Source of the DNA: Acetobacter oryzoeni
Lineage (GTDB): Bacteria > Pseudomonadota > Alphaproteobacteria > Acetobacterales > Acetobacteraceae
DNA length: 64,000 bases
Assembly (NCBI RefSeq): GCF_004014775.2
Contig: NZ_CP042808.1
Span: 1,640,001 to 1,704,000, forward strand
Reading direction: 5' to 3'
A program made the position numbers and the translations under genes. Shown here in pieces: positions 7,852-16,289 of this stretch (position 1 is the first letter of the stretch; each line of letters begins with the position of its first letter). The notes under the pieces are model-generated. The model ran no database searches, was not told the origin of the DNA, and was given only the letters and a program-made list of their open reading frames with translations.

Positions 7852-8942
7852 GCCAATCTTCAAGCATGCCCCGCCACGTTCTTCTCCGCTATCTTTCCAT
7901 GGCGTTGCTCTCGCGCGTGATTTTTTGCGGTGCCGTTCTTGTCGGGCTTCTTGAAATTCTGGCTCTGCTTGAACAAACCACCCCTATTTTACAACGGCAC
8001 TTGGGCATTCAGGGTATTCTGAGTTTTGCAGCCATGCGCGCCCCATTTCTGTTGGCAGGTGCGCTTCCATTAAGTGTGCTCATTGGCGCGCTGCTTATGC
8101 TCACCCAGATGACATTGGCCAGCGAGATTGCCATCCTGCGCGCCTGCGGCCTTTCTACCTTTGGGCTGTATAAATACCTTATCCCTGCCACCTTGGTGAT
8201 TGGCTTTGCCGGTGTTGTGCTGGATGATCAGGTCACCCCCCGGTCTGAACAGGCATTGGCCGCGTGGTGGAACCGCACAGACCCACACCCTGAAAACGGG
8301 CATGCCTTCTGGTTTCATGATGGCAACCGTATTGCCCATATTGGTTATACGTCTGATGGCGGCAATATGCTGACCAAGGTGGATATCTACATCCGCGATG
8401 CTAGCGGGCGGCTCCAGCAGATTCTCCACGCCAAGTCGGCTGACTACACGCATACACGTGGCTGGCTCTTGCACAATGTTGATAGCATTACCGTGGAAGG
8501 CGAAAAAACCACACGTCTGCCTTCTGTTCAGGACATGGGGTGGGATACAAGCCTGCATCCGTGGGAGTTTATTCGCCTGTCTGCCGAAAATCCGCCGCTT
8601 TCTTCCACCACCATTCTGGGCATGTTACGTGGGCGCCTACCATCCCATACCAGCCCCGGTTTTCTGGAGGCCGGGCTGCTTGAACGCTTCTTGCGTCCGG
8701 CATCCTTGCTTGTTCTCTTGTTGATTGCGCTGCCCACAATCTATATCCCTCCACGGACAGGAACGCGCAGCTGGGTGCCAGTATGGTGCTTGGGCAGCGG
8801 GCTGTTGTTTATTATTGTGCAGGGTATGCTACGCGCAATGGGAAATGCGGGGTTGCTACCACCGGCCATTGCTACCATACCCGCACTGATTATTTTCACA
8901 CTGGGGGCCATTACTGTGCTCCTGAGGAATGAAACACGATGA
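7848..8942 (+). CDS. lptG: LptG-type permease (LPS export family) in the sphingolipid locus
   Basis: A 364-residue YjgP/YjgQ family permease, partner of the preceding LptF-type protein. An N-terminal block of hydrophobic segments (about 15-120), a periplasmic jellyroll region and a C-terminal block of three segments (about 280-360) are evident. With LptF it forms the transmembrane core that LptB would energise; no lptB, lptC or lptA gene is in the window. Start and stop both overlap the neighbouring genes as ATGA, so stoichiometric translation with LptF and with the downstream hydroxylase is likely. Whether it serves lipopolysaccharide, sphingolipid or both cannot be told from sequence. Confidence 0.83.
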   Translation: MSQSSSMPRHVLLRYLSMALLSRVIFCGAVLVGLLEILALLEQTTPILQRHLGIQGILSFAAMRAPFLLAGALPLSVLIGALLMLTQMTLASEIAILRACGLSTFGLYKYLIPATLVIGFAGVVLDDQVTPRSEQALAAWWNRTDPHPENGHAFWFHDGNRIAHIGYTSDGGNMLTKVDIYIRDASGRLQQILHAKSADYTHTRGWLLHNVDSITVEGEKTTRLPSVQDMGWDTSLHPWEFIRLSAENPPLSSTTILGMLRGRLPSHTSPGFLEAGLLERFLRPASLLVLLLIALPTIYIPPRTGTRSWVPVWCLGSGLLFIIVQGMLRAMGNAGLLPPAIATIPALIIFTLGAITVLLRNETR

Positions 8943-9724
8943 GCGGAACGCTAAATAACTCGTCGCTTAAAACCGGGCGCAGCTTTGATCTGGGAAAAAT
9001 GAACCTCAGGCAGCTTTGGGTGGCATATCTTACCTACCCTACCATCCTGCTCTATTTTGCGCTGGTTATTGCTTCTGCTGCGCTGGCTGCGTACTTTTTT
9101 GCAGGCTGGTGGCCAACACTGGTTTCTCTGGTAGCGGTGGTTATTGTGTATCCATTGGTATGGTACTTGCTGCACCGCTACGTGCTGCATGGCCGTATCC
9201 TGTATAAAATGAAATGGACGGCCGCTCTGTGGAAGCGCATCCATTTTGACCATCATCAGGATCCGCATCTGCTGGATGTTCTGTTCGGCGCACCCGCTAC
9301 AACACTGCCGACCATTGGGGCAGTAACCATCCCCATTGGGTATCTTATTGGTGGCATTGGGGCTGCAGCCACAGCATTTGGCACGGGCGTGGCCATTACC
9401 TGCATTTACGAATTCTTCCACTGCATCCAGCACCTCAACTACAAACCACGTGCGAGTTGGATTCAGCGCATGAAAGCGCGCCATGTGCTGCACCACTTCC
9501 ATGATGAAGATGGAAACTTCGGCATCACCAGCTTTGTCGTGGACCGGATATTTGGCTCATATTATCTGGATGCCAAAGCCCGCCCCCGTAGCCCCACGGT
9601 TTTCAACCTTGGTTACGATGTTAAGGAAGCCCAACAGTATCCGTGGGTGATGGATCTGACTGGCGCTCCCCCGCGTGATCGCCCCGATGGTGCACGCCCG
9701 GCGGAGAACAGGAAAGCGGCATGA
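8939..9724 (+). CDS. Fatty acid hydroxylase / sterol desaturase superfamily membrane di-iron enzyme
   Basis: A 261-residue membrane di-iron oxygenase. The histidine boxes are complete: H79-H84 (HRYVLH), the H102/H105/H106 group (HFDHHQDPH), H161-H165 (HCIQH) and H182-H188 (HVLHHFH). Hydrophobic segments at about 35-75 and 120-155 anchor it. Family members hydroxylate or desaturate sterols, carotenoids and the acyl chain or sphingoid base of ceramides. Acetic acid bacteria are known to make ceramides with 2-hydroxy acyl chains, so ceramide 2-hydroxylation is the likely role. The start and stop overlap lptG and the next gene as ATGA, tying it to the permease pair. Confidence 0.78.
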   Translation: MSGTLNNSSLKTGRSFDLGKMNLRQLWVAYLTYPTILLYFALVIASAALAAYFFAGWWPTLVSLVAVVIVYPLVWYLLHRYVLHGRILYKMKWTAALWKRIHFDHHQDPHLLDVLFGAPATTLPTIGAVTIPIGYLIGGIGAAATAFGTGVAITCIYEFFHCIQHLNYKPRASWIQRMKARHVLHHFHDEDGNFGITSFVVDRIFGSYYLDAKARPRSPTVFNLGYDVKEAQQYPWVMDLTGAPPRDRPDGARPAENRKAA

Positions 9725-10527
9725 CCGCTTCCTCCCAAGGCATAACAGCCTTTATTCTGGCGGGCTCCCGCCCCGGCAAGCCAGATCCCGTTGCATTGGC
9801 CGAAGGCGTTTCTCACAAAGCGCTTCTGCCTATTGGCGGGGTGCCAATGCTTTTAAGGGTGATTGATGCACTGCAACAGGTTCCTCAAATCACGCGTATT
9901 GCTGTTTGCATTGAAAACCCGCAAATTATCGCCTCTATCATTCCTGCAGGAATAGACGTTATTCCGGCGCGCCCTGAAGGCCCTAGCGCAAGCGTGCTGG
10001 CTGGCCTTGCGCGCTATGGCACCCCTTTGTTGGTGACTACGGCAGATAATGCTCTGCTCCAGCCAAGCTGGGTGCAGGAATTGCTCTGCCAAAGCCACCC
10101 ACAAGCGGACCTTGCTGTGGCCGTTGCAGCAGAAACAACTATACAGCGAGATGTGCCTCATACACAGCGCACCTATATCCGGCTTGCTGATCTGGCTTTT
10201 TCTGGCTGTAACCTGTTTTTATTCCGCACCTCTGTTTCTGCACGCGTGGCAGACCTGTGGCGGCATGTAGAGAAAAACCGCAAGCACCCTTTGCGTGTTG
10301 CATGGCTTTTAGGGCCGAGTATTTTGTTACGCGCCCTTTGTGGCAAGCTAACACGGCGCGCGCTTTATCAACGCATCTATCGCCTCACCAGCGCGAAAGC
10401 GGAACTTGTTCCACTTTCTGATGGCCGCGCCGCTGTAGATGTAGATAAACCTGCTGATGTTATGCTGGCAGAAGAACTTGCTGCTAGCCTTCCCGCTTGT
10501 TCCTTCGCAAAAACACTACAGAAATAA
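9721..10527 (+). CDS. MobA-like NTP transferase, possible head-group cytidylyltransferase
   Basis: A 268-residue protein of the NTP_transferase_3 type. The nucleotide-binding signature is altered but present: ILAGSRPGKPDPVA near residue 12-25, followed by HKALLPIGGVPML, and the metal-binding aspartate is probably in TTADNALL near 105. A C-terminal VDVDKPAD segment resembles that of molybdenum cofactor guanylyltransferases and sugar nucleotidylyltransferases. No molybdopterin genes are nearby. As the last gene of the operon, it may make a CDP-activated polar head group for a phosphosphingolipid, a role known in Caulobacter for the phosphoglycerate cytidylyltransferase of the Cpg pathway. The equivalence is inference. 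Confidence 0.6.
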   Translation: MTASSQGITAFILAGSRPGKPDPVALAEGVSHKALLPIGGVPMLLRVIDALQQVPQITRIAVCIENPQIIASIIPAGIDVIPARPEGPSASVLAGLARYGTPLLVTTADNALLQPSWVQELLCQSHPQADLAVAVAAETTIQRDVPHTQRTYIRLADLAFSGCNLFLFRTSVSARVADLWRHVEKNRKHPLRVAWLLGPSILLRALCGKLTRRALYQRIYRLTSAKAELVPLSDGRAAVDVDKPADVMLAEELAASLPACSFAKTLQK

Positions 10528-10540
10528 ACTTTCTTCAGAT

Positions 10541-11239
10541 TTAGGCGGGCAGCAACGCGTGTAGTGCGGAAGGAATCTCCGCCATGCTAGCTGCCTGGCC
10601 ATCTGCCTGTGCTGCCAATGCGCTGGAACCATATCCCCACGCAGCAAACACAAACTTCACCCCAGCCCCTGTAGCCGCACCATAATCTGGCGGCATATCT
10701 CCAATCATAACACTACGCGCAACCTCTCCACCCGCCTGCTTTATTGTCCCCAGTAAATGCGCAGGATCTGGTTTATGGGCCGCAAAACTGTCACCTCCGC
10801 CTATTGCTGCGAAAAGTGATGTCAGGCCAAAATTATCTAAAATACGTCTGGCAGCTACCTCTGGCTTGTTGGTGCATACAGCCAGCAACCATCCTGCATC
10901 TTTCAACTGCTCCAATGCCTGCTGTGTACCGGGAAATAGACGCGAAAGACACGTGGCCCGCGGTGTGTAAAGCTCCATAAACTTTTGCACAGCTTCAGAC
11001 TCCGTAAACGGTAGCATATAAGGCTGCGCAGTTATGGCTTTCTGCTTTTCTCGTCCGGCATTCAGAACACGTTGCACCAAAGTAGGCACGCCATTGCCTA
11101 TCATGGTGCGCACGTCTGCATCTGTCAGAGGCGGAAGGTGACAGATTTCCAGTAACTCCCGGCTACACGCAGCCAGATCTGGCACGGAATCAAGCAACGT
11201 GCCGTCCATATCAAAAACAGCCAGACGAGGTGCGGACAT
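10541..11239 (-). CDS. gph: HAD-family phosphatase, phosphoglycolate phosphatase-like
   Basis: A 232-residue haloacid dehalogenase family hydrolase. The nucleophile motif FDMDGTLLDS is at residues 8-17, the threonine motif AVCTNKP near 120, and the GDMPPDYGAA magnesium-binding motif near 178. The helical cap between them fits subfamily IA phosphoglycolate phosphatases, which detoxify 2-phosphoglycolate. Specificity within this family cannot be fixed from motifs, so other small phosphomonoesters are possible. It converges on the NTP transferase gene with a 13-base gap and is divergent from glmU. Confidence 0.75.
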   Translation of the reverse strand: MSAPRLAVFDMDGTLLDSVPDLAACSRELLEICHLPPLTDADVRTMIGNGVPTLVQRVLNAGREKQKAITAQPYMLPFTESEAVQKFMELYTPRATCLSRLFPGTQQALEQLKDAGWLLAVCTNKPEVAARRILDNFGLTSLFAAIGGGDSFAAHKPDPAHLLGTIKQAGGEVARSVMIGDMPPDYGAATGAGVKFVFAAWGYGSSALAAQADGQAASMAEIPSALHALLPA

Positions 11240-11321
11240 GCGGTTTTTCCTTGCCGAGTAAATATCTGAAAACTTTTATGATATTGGCATGTTTGTTTTC
11301 CGGTGAGGAGACGTTTGACAC

Positions 11322-12698
11322 ATGCCGGAGCTTGGCTTACCGCATGCTCTTATGACGTCTATTTCCGCACCACGTCCTGCCACGGCGGTTCTTCTGGCCG
11401 CCGGACTGGGCACCCGCATGAAATCCTCCCGCCCTAAAGCCATGCAATCTCTTGGCGGCCGGCCAATGCTGGCACATTTGCTTGCCAACGCAGCGGAGGT
11501 ATTTGACAGGCTGGTTGTTGTAATCGGCCCAGATATGGAAGAAGTTGCCGAACTGGCAGCCCCCTACCCGGTGGTTGTGCAACAAGAACGCTTGGGCACT
11601 GCCCACGCTGCCTTACAGGCCGAAGCCTGGTTTGGTGATGGCGATGTGGCTGTGCTGTATGCTGATAACCCTCTGATTTCAGAAGAAACTCTCAACCGCC
11701 TGCTAGAAGAACGCCGTAAGCCGAATGTAGGTTTGGCATTGCTGGCAATGCGCCCGGCCGATCCTGCACGCTATGGCCGCGTGATAGCCCAAGATGGCAA
11801 TGTAGAACGTATTGTGGAATGGGCAGACGCCACACCAGAAGAGCGCGCGATTGACCTGTGCAATGCCGGTGTATTGTGTGCTGATGCCGTGGATTTCCGC
11901 CGTTGGCTCCATAACGTGCGTAATGATAACGCCAAGGGCGAATATTATCTGACAGACGTGGTGGATCTGGCCGTTGCCGATAACGTGCAGGTGCGCGCGG
12001 TAGAAGCAGCGGAAGATGAACTGCGCGGCGTAAATTCCCGTGCGGAACTCGCACAGGCAGAAGCTGCCCTGCAAACACGCCTACGCAATAAGGCCATGGA
12101 AAATGGTGTAACTTTGGTTGCACCAGAAACTGTGTTTTTAAGTGCTGATACGCAAATTGAGCCCGATGTGTTGATAGAACCTAATGTGTTCTTTGGCCCG
12201 GGTGTAACCGTGCAAAGTGGTGCAATTATTCGCGCCTTTAGCCACCTTGAAGGATGCGAAGTGCAGGCCAATGCGATTATTGGCCCTTATGCGCGCATTC
12301 GGGAAGGTACCACCATTGGCACTTCTGCCCGCGTTGGCAACTTTGTTGAACTCAAGGCCACAACGCTGGGCGAAGATTCCAAAGCCAATCATCTGACATA
12401 TCTGGGTAATGCCGAAATCGGCAGCCGCACCAATATTGGCGCAGGCACCATTACCTGCAACTATGATGGCGTGTTCAAACACACCACCACAATTGGAGAC
12501 AAAGCCTTTATTGGTTCGGATTCCATTCTTGTGGCACCCGTAAGTGTTGGAGACAATGCTTTGGTGGCTGCAGGCAGTGTCATTACACAAAATGTGCCAG
12601 ATGAGGCTTTGGCTTTCGGCCGGGCGCAGCAGGTGAATAAAGCGGAAATGGGCAGGCTTTTCAAAGAGCGCCTGCAAGTAAAAAAGGAAAATGGCTGA
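11322..12698 (+). CDS. glmU: Bifunctional GlmU: glucosamine-1-phosphate acetyltransferase / GlcNAc-1-P uridylyltransferase
   Basis: A 458-residue enzyme making UDP-N-acetylglucosamine for peptidoglycan and lipid A. The N-terminal pyrophosphorylase domain has the signature LLAAGLGTRMKSSRPKAM near residues 24-41. From about residue 265 a left-handed beta-helix of hexapeptide repeats carries the acetyltransferase, with GNFVELKATTLGE and the GAGTITCNYDG loop. Length is typical. A GAGGAG ribosome site lies about 12 bases before the ATG at 11322; ATG 11352 is an alternative. The stop overlaps the glmS start by one base, so the two hexosamine enzymes are co-translated. Confidence 0.95.
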   Translation: MPELGLPHALMTSISAPRPATAVLLAAGLGTRMKSSRPKAMQSLGGRPMLAHLLANAAEVFDRLVVVIGPDMEEVAELAAPYPVVVQQERLGTAHAALQAEAWFGDGDVAVLYADNPLISEETLNRLLEERRKPNVGLALLAMRPADPARYGRVIAQDGNVERIVEWADATPEERAIDLCNAGVLCADAVDFRRWLHNVRNDNAKGEYYLTDVVDLAVADNVQVRAVEAAEDELRGVNSRAELAQAEAALQTRLRNKAMENGVTLVAPETVFLSADTQIEPDVLIEPNVFFGPGVTVQSGAIIRAFSHLEGCEVQANAIIGPYARIREGTTIGTSARVGNFVELKATTLGEDSKANHLTYLGNAEIGSRTNIGAGTITCNYDGVFKHTTTIGDKAFIGSDSILVAPVSVGDNALVAAGSVITQNVPDEALAFGRAQQVNKAEMGRLFKERLQVKKENG

Positions 12699-14521
12699 TG
12701 TGTGGGATCTGCGGCGTTGTTGGCCGAAGGCATGCCACCCCTATTGTTTTTGAAGGTTTGCGCCGGTTGGAATATCGGGGCTATGATTCCGCAGGTATTG
12801 CTACATTAGTAGATGGGCGTGTTGAACGCCGCCGTGCAGCAGGCAAGCTGGATAACCTTGCTGCACTGCTCAAGAAATCTCCACTGCCCGGTAATACCGG
12901 TATTGGCCACACACGCTGGGCCACACATGGTGCCCCCACTGCCTGCAATGCTCACCCTCATGGTACCGAGCGCGTGGCTATTGTGCACAATGGTATTATC
13001 GAAAACTTTGAATCCCTGCGCCGTGAGTTGGAAGCTGCTGGTCAGGTTTTTGAAACAGAAACCGATAGTGAAACTATTGCTCTATTGGTCGATTACCACC
13101 TGCAGCAGGGTCTGGAACCCAAGGAAGCCGCACTGCGTGCGCTGCGTCGCCTAGAAGGCGCATACGCCGTTGCCATGATTTTTGCTGGCCATGAAGGGCT
13201 GATGATTGGCGCCTGCCATAGTGCCCCTCTGGCTGTAGGCTTTGGCGATGATGAAATGTTTCTGGGCTCCGATTCACTGGCTCTGGCACCGCTGACCCGC
13301 CGCATCGCCTACATGGAAGATGGGGATTGCGTTGTTATCACCCCCAAGGGTGCAGAATTCATGACCTTTGATGGTGCGCCAGTTGAACGCACCATTCAGC
13401 TCACCGCCTTGGCTGCCGGTTCCATCGGTAAAGATGGTTACCGCCATTACATGGAAAAAGAGCTGCACGAACATCCGTTGGTAATCGGCCAGACCTTGCA
13501 GCGCATGGTGGACCCGGCTTCTCGCCGCGTTATTTTGCCTGAACTACCTTTTGATCTGGCAGAAGTGCCGCGTGCCGTTATTACCGCCTGTGGGTCTGCC
13601 TTTTTTGCCGGCATGATTGGCCGCTACTGGCTGGAAGAAATTGCCCGCTTGCCCGTGGATATAGATGTTGCCAGCGAGATGCGTTACCGCAATCCACCGC
13701 TTACGGCAGGATCCTTGGGGCTGTTGATTTCTCAATCTGGGGAAACAGCAGATACACTGGCAGCCCTGCGCAGCCTGCGTGAAAAAGCAATTCACATTGC
13801 TTCCGTGCTGAATGTTGAACACAGCACCATGGCGCGGGAAAGCGATGTTGTGCTGGGCACAGTGGCTGGCCCGGAAATTTCTGTGGCATCCACCAAGGCC
13901 TTTACAGCTCAGCTAACCGTATTGGCGTGCCTGACCATTGCTACAGCCCGTGCACGCGGCAAGCTGGACACGTTGGCAGAAGAACATCTTGTCAGCGCCC
14001 TGCTGGACCTTCCTAGCCGCGCGGCAGAAGTGTTCAACCAGACAGACGCCATTCGCAGCATGGCGCAAGTTGTGGTGGAAGCGCGTGATGTTCTGTATCT
14101 GGGCCGTGGCAGCATGTTCCCCGTTGCCATGGAAGGCGCGCTCAAGCTGAAGGAAATCTCCTACATTCATGCAGAAGCATATGCTGCTGGTGAAATGAAG
14201 CATGGGCCGATTTCCCTTATCGATCGCACAGTGCCGATTGTGGCTACAGCACCTTCAAACGCATTGTTTGAAAAAACACTTTCCAATCTGCAGGAAGCTA
14301 AAGCGCGCGGCGGCCGCCTGCTGGTGTTTACGGATACCAAAGGGGCTGAACGTGTTTCTGCCATTGCAGAACAGATGGTGGTTCTGCCCCATGTGCATGA
14401 TTTTGTAGCCCCCATTCTGCAAACCATTCCGGTGCAGATGCTGGCTTACGAAGTTGCTGTGCTGAAAGGCACAGATGTGGACCAACCACGTAACCTCGCA
14501 AAATCTGTGACCGTGGAATAA
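12698..14521 (+). CDS. glmS: Glutamine--fructose-6-phosphate aminotransferase (isomerizing)
   Basis: A 607-residue enzyme that converts fructose 6-phosphate and glutamine to glucosamine 6-phosphate, the first step of the hexosamine pathway. The N-terminal nucleophile Cys2 follows the initiator in MCGICGVVG, and the glutaminase motif GHTRWATHG is near residue 70. Two SIS sugar-isomerase domains follow (SQSGETADT near 346, and a second with GRGSMFPVAMEGALKLKE near 470). The C terminus DQPRNLAKSVTVE is the conserved end of the family. No upstream ribozyme-type leader is present because the gene overlaps glmU. A strong terminator lies five bases downstream. Confidence 0.96.
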   Translation: MCGICGVVGRRHATPIVFEGLRRLEYRGYDSAGIATLVDGRVERRRAAGKLDNLAALLKKSPLPGNTGIGHTRWATHGAPTACNAHPHGTERVAIVHNGIIENFESLRRELEAAGQVFETETDSETIALLVDYHLQQGLEPKEAALRALRRLEGAYAVAMIFAGHEGLMIGACHSAPLAVGFGDDEMFLGSDSLALAPLTRRIAYMEDGDCVVITPKGAEFMTFDGAPVERTIQLTALAAGSIGKDGYRHYMEKELHEHPLVIGQTLQRMVDPASRRVILPELPFDLAEVPRAVITACGSAFFAGMIGRYWLEEIARLPVDIDVASEMRYRNPPLTAGSLGLLISQSGETADTLAALRSLREKAIHIASVLNVEHSTMARESDVVLGTVAGPEISVASTKAFTAQLTVLACLTIATARARGKLDTLAEEHLVSALLDLPSRAAEVFNQTDAIRSMAQVVVEARDVLYLGRGSMFPVAMEGALKLKEISYIHAEAYAAGEMKHGPISLIDRTVPIVATAPSNALFEKTLSNLQEAKARGGRLLVFTDTKGAERVSAIAEQMVVLPHVHDFVAPILQTIPVQMLAYEVAVLKGTDVDQPRNLAKSVTVE

Positions 14522-14525
14522 ATAC

Positions 14526-14560
14526 AAAAAAGCCCCTATCTACATAGATAGGGGCTTTTA
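14526..14560. terminator. Bidirectional rho-independent terminator between glmS and the DUF3108 gene
   Basis: A perfect 14-base-pair stem (14528-14541 with 14546-14559) closes on the four-base loop ACAT. The top strand ends in TTTT and the bottom strand reads TTTTTT, so it can end transcription from both converging genes. Confidence 0.92.
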
Positions 14561-14564
14561 CCCT

Positions 14565-15398
14565 TTATGGCTGCAACTGAGGTTTTCCCTCCAGTTCCAC
14601 CATAATGTGCCCTATTTTGGGGCTATCCACCTCTATTCTGGTTGCTACCATGCCGATCTGGGGAATATTCTCAAACCAGACACGGCCCTGTTGTGGCTTT
14701 CTGGCTTTACGATCTGCGCTGGACAGCTTGAAGCCCTTGATCTGCTGCGCCACAAAATTACAGCGCAGGCCATCTTCTCCCCAATCTTTTGATGCACCAT
14801 CTGGCAAAGGTTGCACACCGTCTGTTTGCACCTGCAACGTGCTTAAGCGCACACCATCAAATACCTTCACGGCACCATTGCCACAGCCCTGCCCCTCCTG
14901 CACCTTGTGCAAAAGCGCCATCAAAATAGCCACATTATCTACAGCGCCTTTGCGCTCATCTGGCAAAATCTGTTCACGGTCAGTTTCTACAGGCTCCATT
15001 GCCTGCACGTCCGGCATATCCTGCTTATAGGCAATGGACAGGTGCCGGTTTTTACCGCGAGACCAGCCTGCGCTCTCGTAACTTTCTGGCTCAGGCATGC
15101 CACTATTATAAAAATGTCCCTGTGCGCGCAGATTAATATTTGTTTTCATGAAAAGCTGGAACAACCCGCCCGTTTTGCTTTGGGCCGCTACGCTATATTG
15201 GTTCCCACTTAGGCGATAAGCACTGTTAATGGTCATAACATGCAGCCCATGTGCATAGACAAAATAACGCACCACTGTTTGCGGGGCAGAAACCGCTCCA
15301 GCATATGGTGTAGCCAGCACGCCTCCGGCCCCAAGCAACAAACCTACGGCACTGGCTTTGGCAAAACGACGCTTAAATAACAGATGCAAAAAAGACAT
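14565..15398 (-). CDS. DUF3108 domain protein with signal sequence
   Basis: A 277-residue exported or envelope protein. A basic N terminus with a hydrophobic stretch (about residues 15-35, ending near AVSAPQ) looks like a signal peptide. The rest is beta-rich and matches the DUF3108 pattern, including the YSVAAQSKTGGLF and YKQ segments in the first half and the KARKPQQGRVWF segment near the C terminus. Family function is unknown; an outer-membrane-associated periplasmic role has been suggested for the fold. It starts 21 bases after the IclR gene stop, so it is probably co-transcribed and may be controlled by that regulator. Confidence 0.7.
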   Translation of the reverse strand: MSFLHLLFKRRFAKASAVGLLLGAGGVLATPYAGAVSAPQTVVRYFVYAHGLHVMTINSAYRLSGNQYSVAAQSKTGGLFQLFMKTNINLRAQGHFYNSGMPEPESYESAGWSRGKNRHLSIAYKQDMPDVQAMEPVETDREQILPDERKGAVDNVAILMALLHKVQEGQGCGNGAVKVFDGVRLSTLQVQTDGVQPLPDGASKDWGEDGLRCNFVAQQIKGFKLSSADRKARKPQQGRVWFENIPQIGMVATRIEVDSPKIGHIMVELEGKPQLQP

Positions 15399-15419
15399 TA
15401 GAAAGTCCCTTTGGAATCA

Positions 15420-16217
15420 TCAGGAGAAATCCTGCCGTTCCCCACGATAACCTAAACGGATAGAAACAGCCTGCGCCAATCCCGCAGCCATATTGCCCAA
15501 TTGCGCAACCGTGAAACGGCTTAATTCTGTTTGAGGCAGGCTGATGCCAATACCGGCTACCGTCTGCCCGGAATGATCTTTTACAGAGGCAGCAAAGCAC
15601 CACAGGCCTTCATGCACCTGCTCATCATCTACGGCGTATCCTCTGTCACGAATTTCTGCGATTTCACGCACCAATGTCGTTACGGAGCAAATACCGTTCG
15701 GTGTAAGCGGTTCTGACCATGTGGAAACAGGGTTAAGAGCCAGCCATTCTCTGAAAGACGTATCATCCATACCTGCCAGCATGGCATTACCTGTGGCCGT
15801 AAATATGGCAGGTAAGCGCATTCCTACCCTAAAAGAGGCCCCAAGCACCGTAGCGCTATTGCGGCAGGCCACATACACAACCTCCGCCCCCTCCAGCATG
15901 GTTAGCGTTACTGTAAACGCATCCAGATCGGCACGATTCTCCAGCACATGGTAGAATTCCGTCACCAGATCGCGCTTTTCTGTCACATCTCCGGCCCAGT
16001 CCAACAGACGTGTGCCCAGCCTGTAGCCCTGAGATGCGTTTTTCTCCAGCAGCCCCAACTCCACCATAACAGACAGCAGACCATGCACCGTACTGCGCGG
16101 CAAATCGAGCTGGCGCGCCACATCTGCAGCCAAGGGCGGCCTGCTGGAAGCCTTCACCATATCAAGAATACGAACGGCCCGCCGCAATGCGGGAACCGTG
16201 TCCTGTGATTTGGACAT
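15420..16217 (-). CDS. IclR-family transcriptional regulator
   Basis: A 265-residue regulator. The N-terminal winged helix-turn-helix covers about residues 8-70 (ALRRAVRILDMV, then LPRSTVHGLLSVM as the recognition helix). The C-terminal IclR effector domain follows with GRRLPAIFTATGNAML-like and GYAVDDEQVHEG segments, which are conserved in the family and form the ligand pocket. Members respond to small aromatic or organic acids or to glyoxylate; the ligand here is unknown. A palindromic candidate operator overlaps its own -35 box, suggesting autoregulation. The genes it controls probably include the DUF3108 gene downstream and perhaps the divergent glutathione peroxidase. Confidence 0.85.
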   Translation of the reverse strand: MSKSQDTVPALRRAVRILDMVKASSRPPLAADVARQLDLPRSTVHGLLSVMVELGLLEKNASQGYRLGTRLLDWAGDVTEKRDLVTEFYHVLENRADLDAFTVTLTMLEGAEVVYVACRNSATVLGASFRVGMRLPAIFTATGNAMLAGMDDTSFREWLALNPVSTWSEPLTPNGICSVTTLVREIAEIRDRGYAVDDEQVHEGLWCFAASVKDHSGQTVAGIGISLPQTELSRFTVAQLGNMAAGLAQAVSIRLGYRGERQDFS

Positions 16218-16237
16218 GCTTTTTCTTATTTTCCTTG

Positions 16238-16266
16238 TTGACAGAGAGGTCCGATCTCTTCATTAT
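16238..16266 (+). promoter_or_regulatory. Candidate rightward promoter upstream of the glutathione peroxidase gene
   Basis: A consensus -35 box TTGACA at 16238-16243 is followed after 17 bases by CATTAT at 16261-16266. Start of transcription would be near 16273, leaving a leader of about 225 bases that includes the palindrome and the inverted repeat described below. Confidence 0.45.
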
Positions 16267-16289
16267 TCCAAATACGGGATCGAGTTCAA
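16262..16289 (-). promoter_or_regulatory. Candidate promoter of the iclR-DUF3108 operon
   Basis: Read on the minus strand, TTGAAC (16289-16284) and AATAAT (16267-16262) are separated by 16 bases. The -10 box overlaps that of the facing rightward promoter, and the -35 box is one arm of the palindrome at 16284-16299. The leader to the iclR ATG would be about 38 bases. Confidence 0.5.

Noticed and set aside
12138..12677. Minus-strand frame of 179 codons opposite glmU
   Set aside because: Mirror of the hexapeptide-repeat region of GlmU, whose regular codon pattern leaves an open antisense frame.
12600..12700. glmS ribozyme or riboswitch ahead of glmS
   Set aside because: glmS overlaps the glmU stop by one base, so no untranslated leader exists.
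14605..15030. Plus-strand frame of 141 codons with many cysteines opposite the DUF3108 gene
   Set aside because: Antisense to a signal-peptide protein with a family match; low credibility composition.
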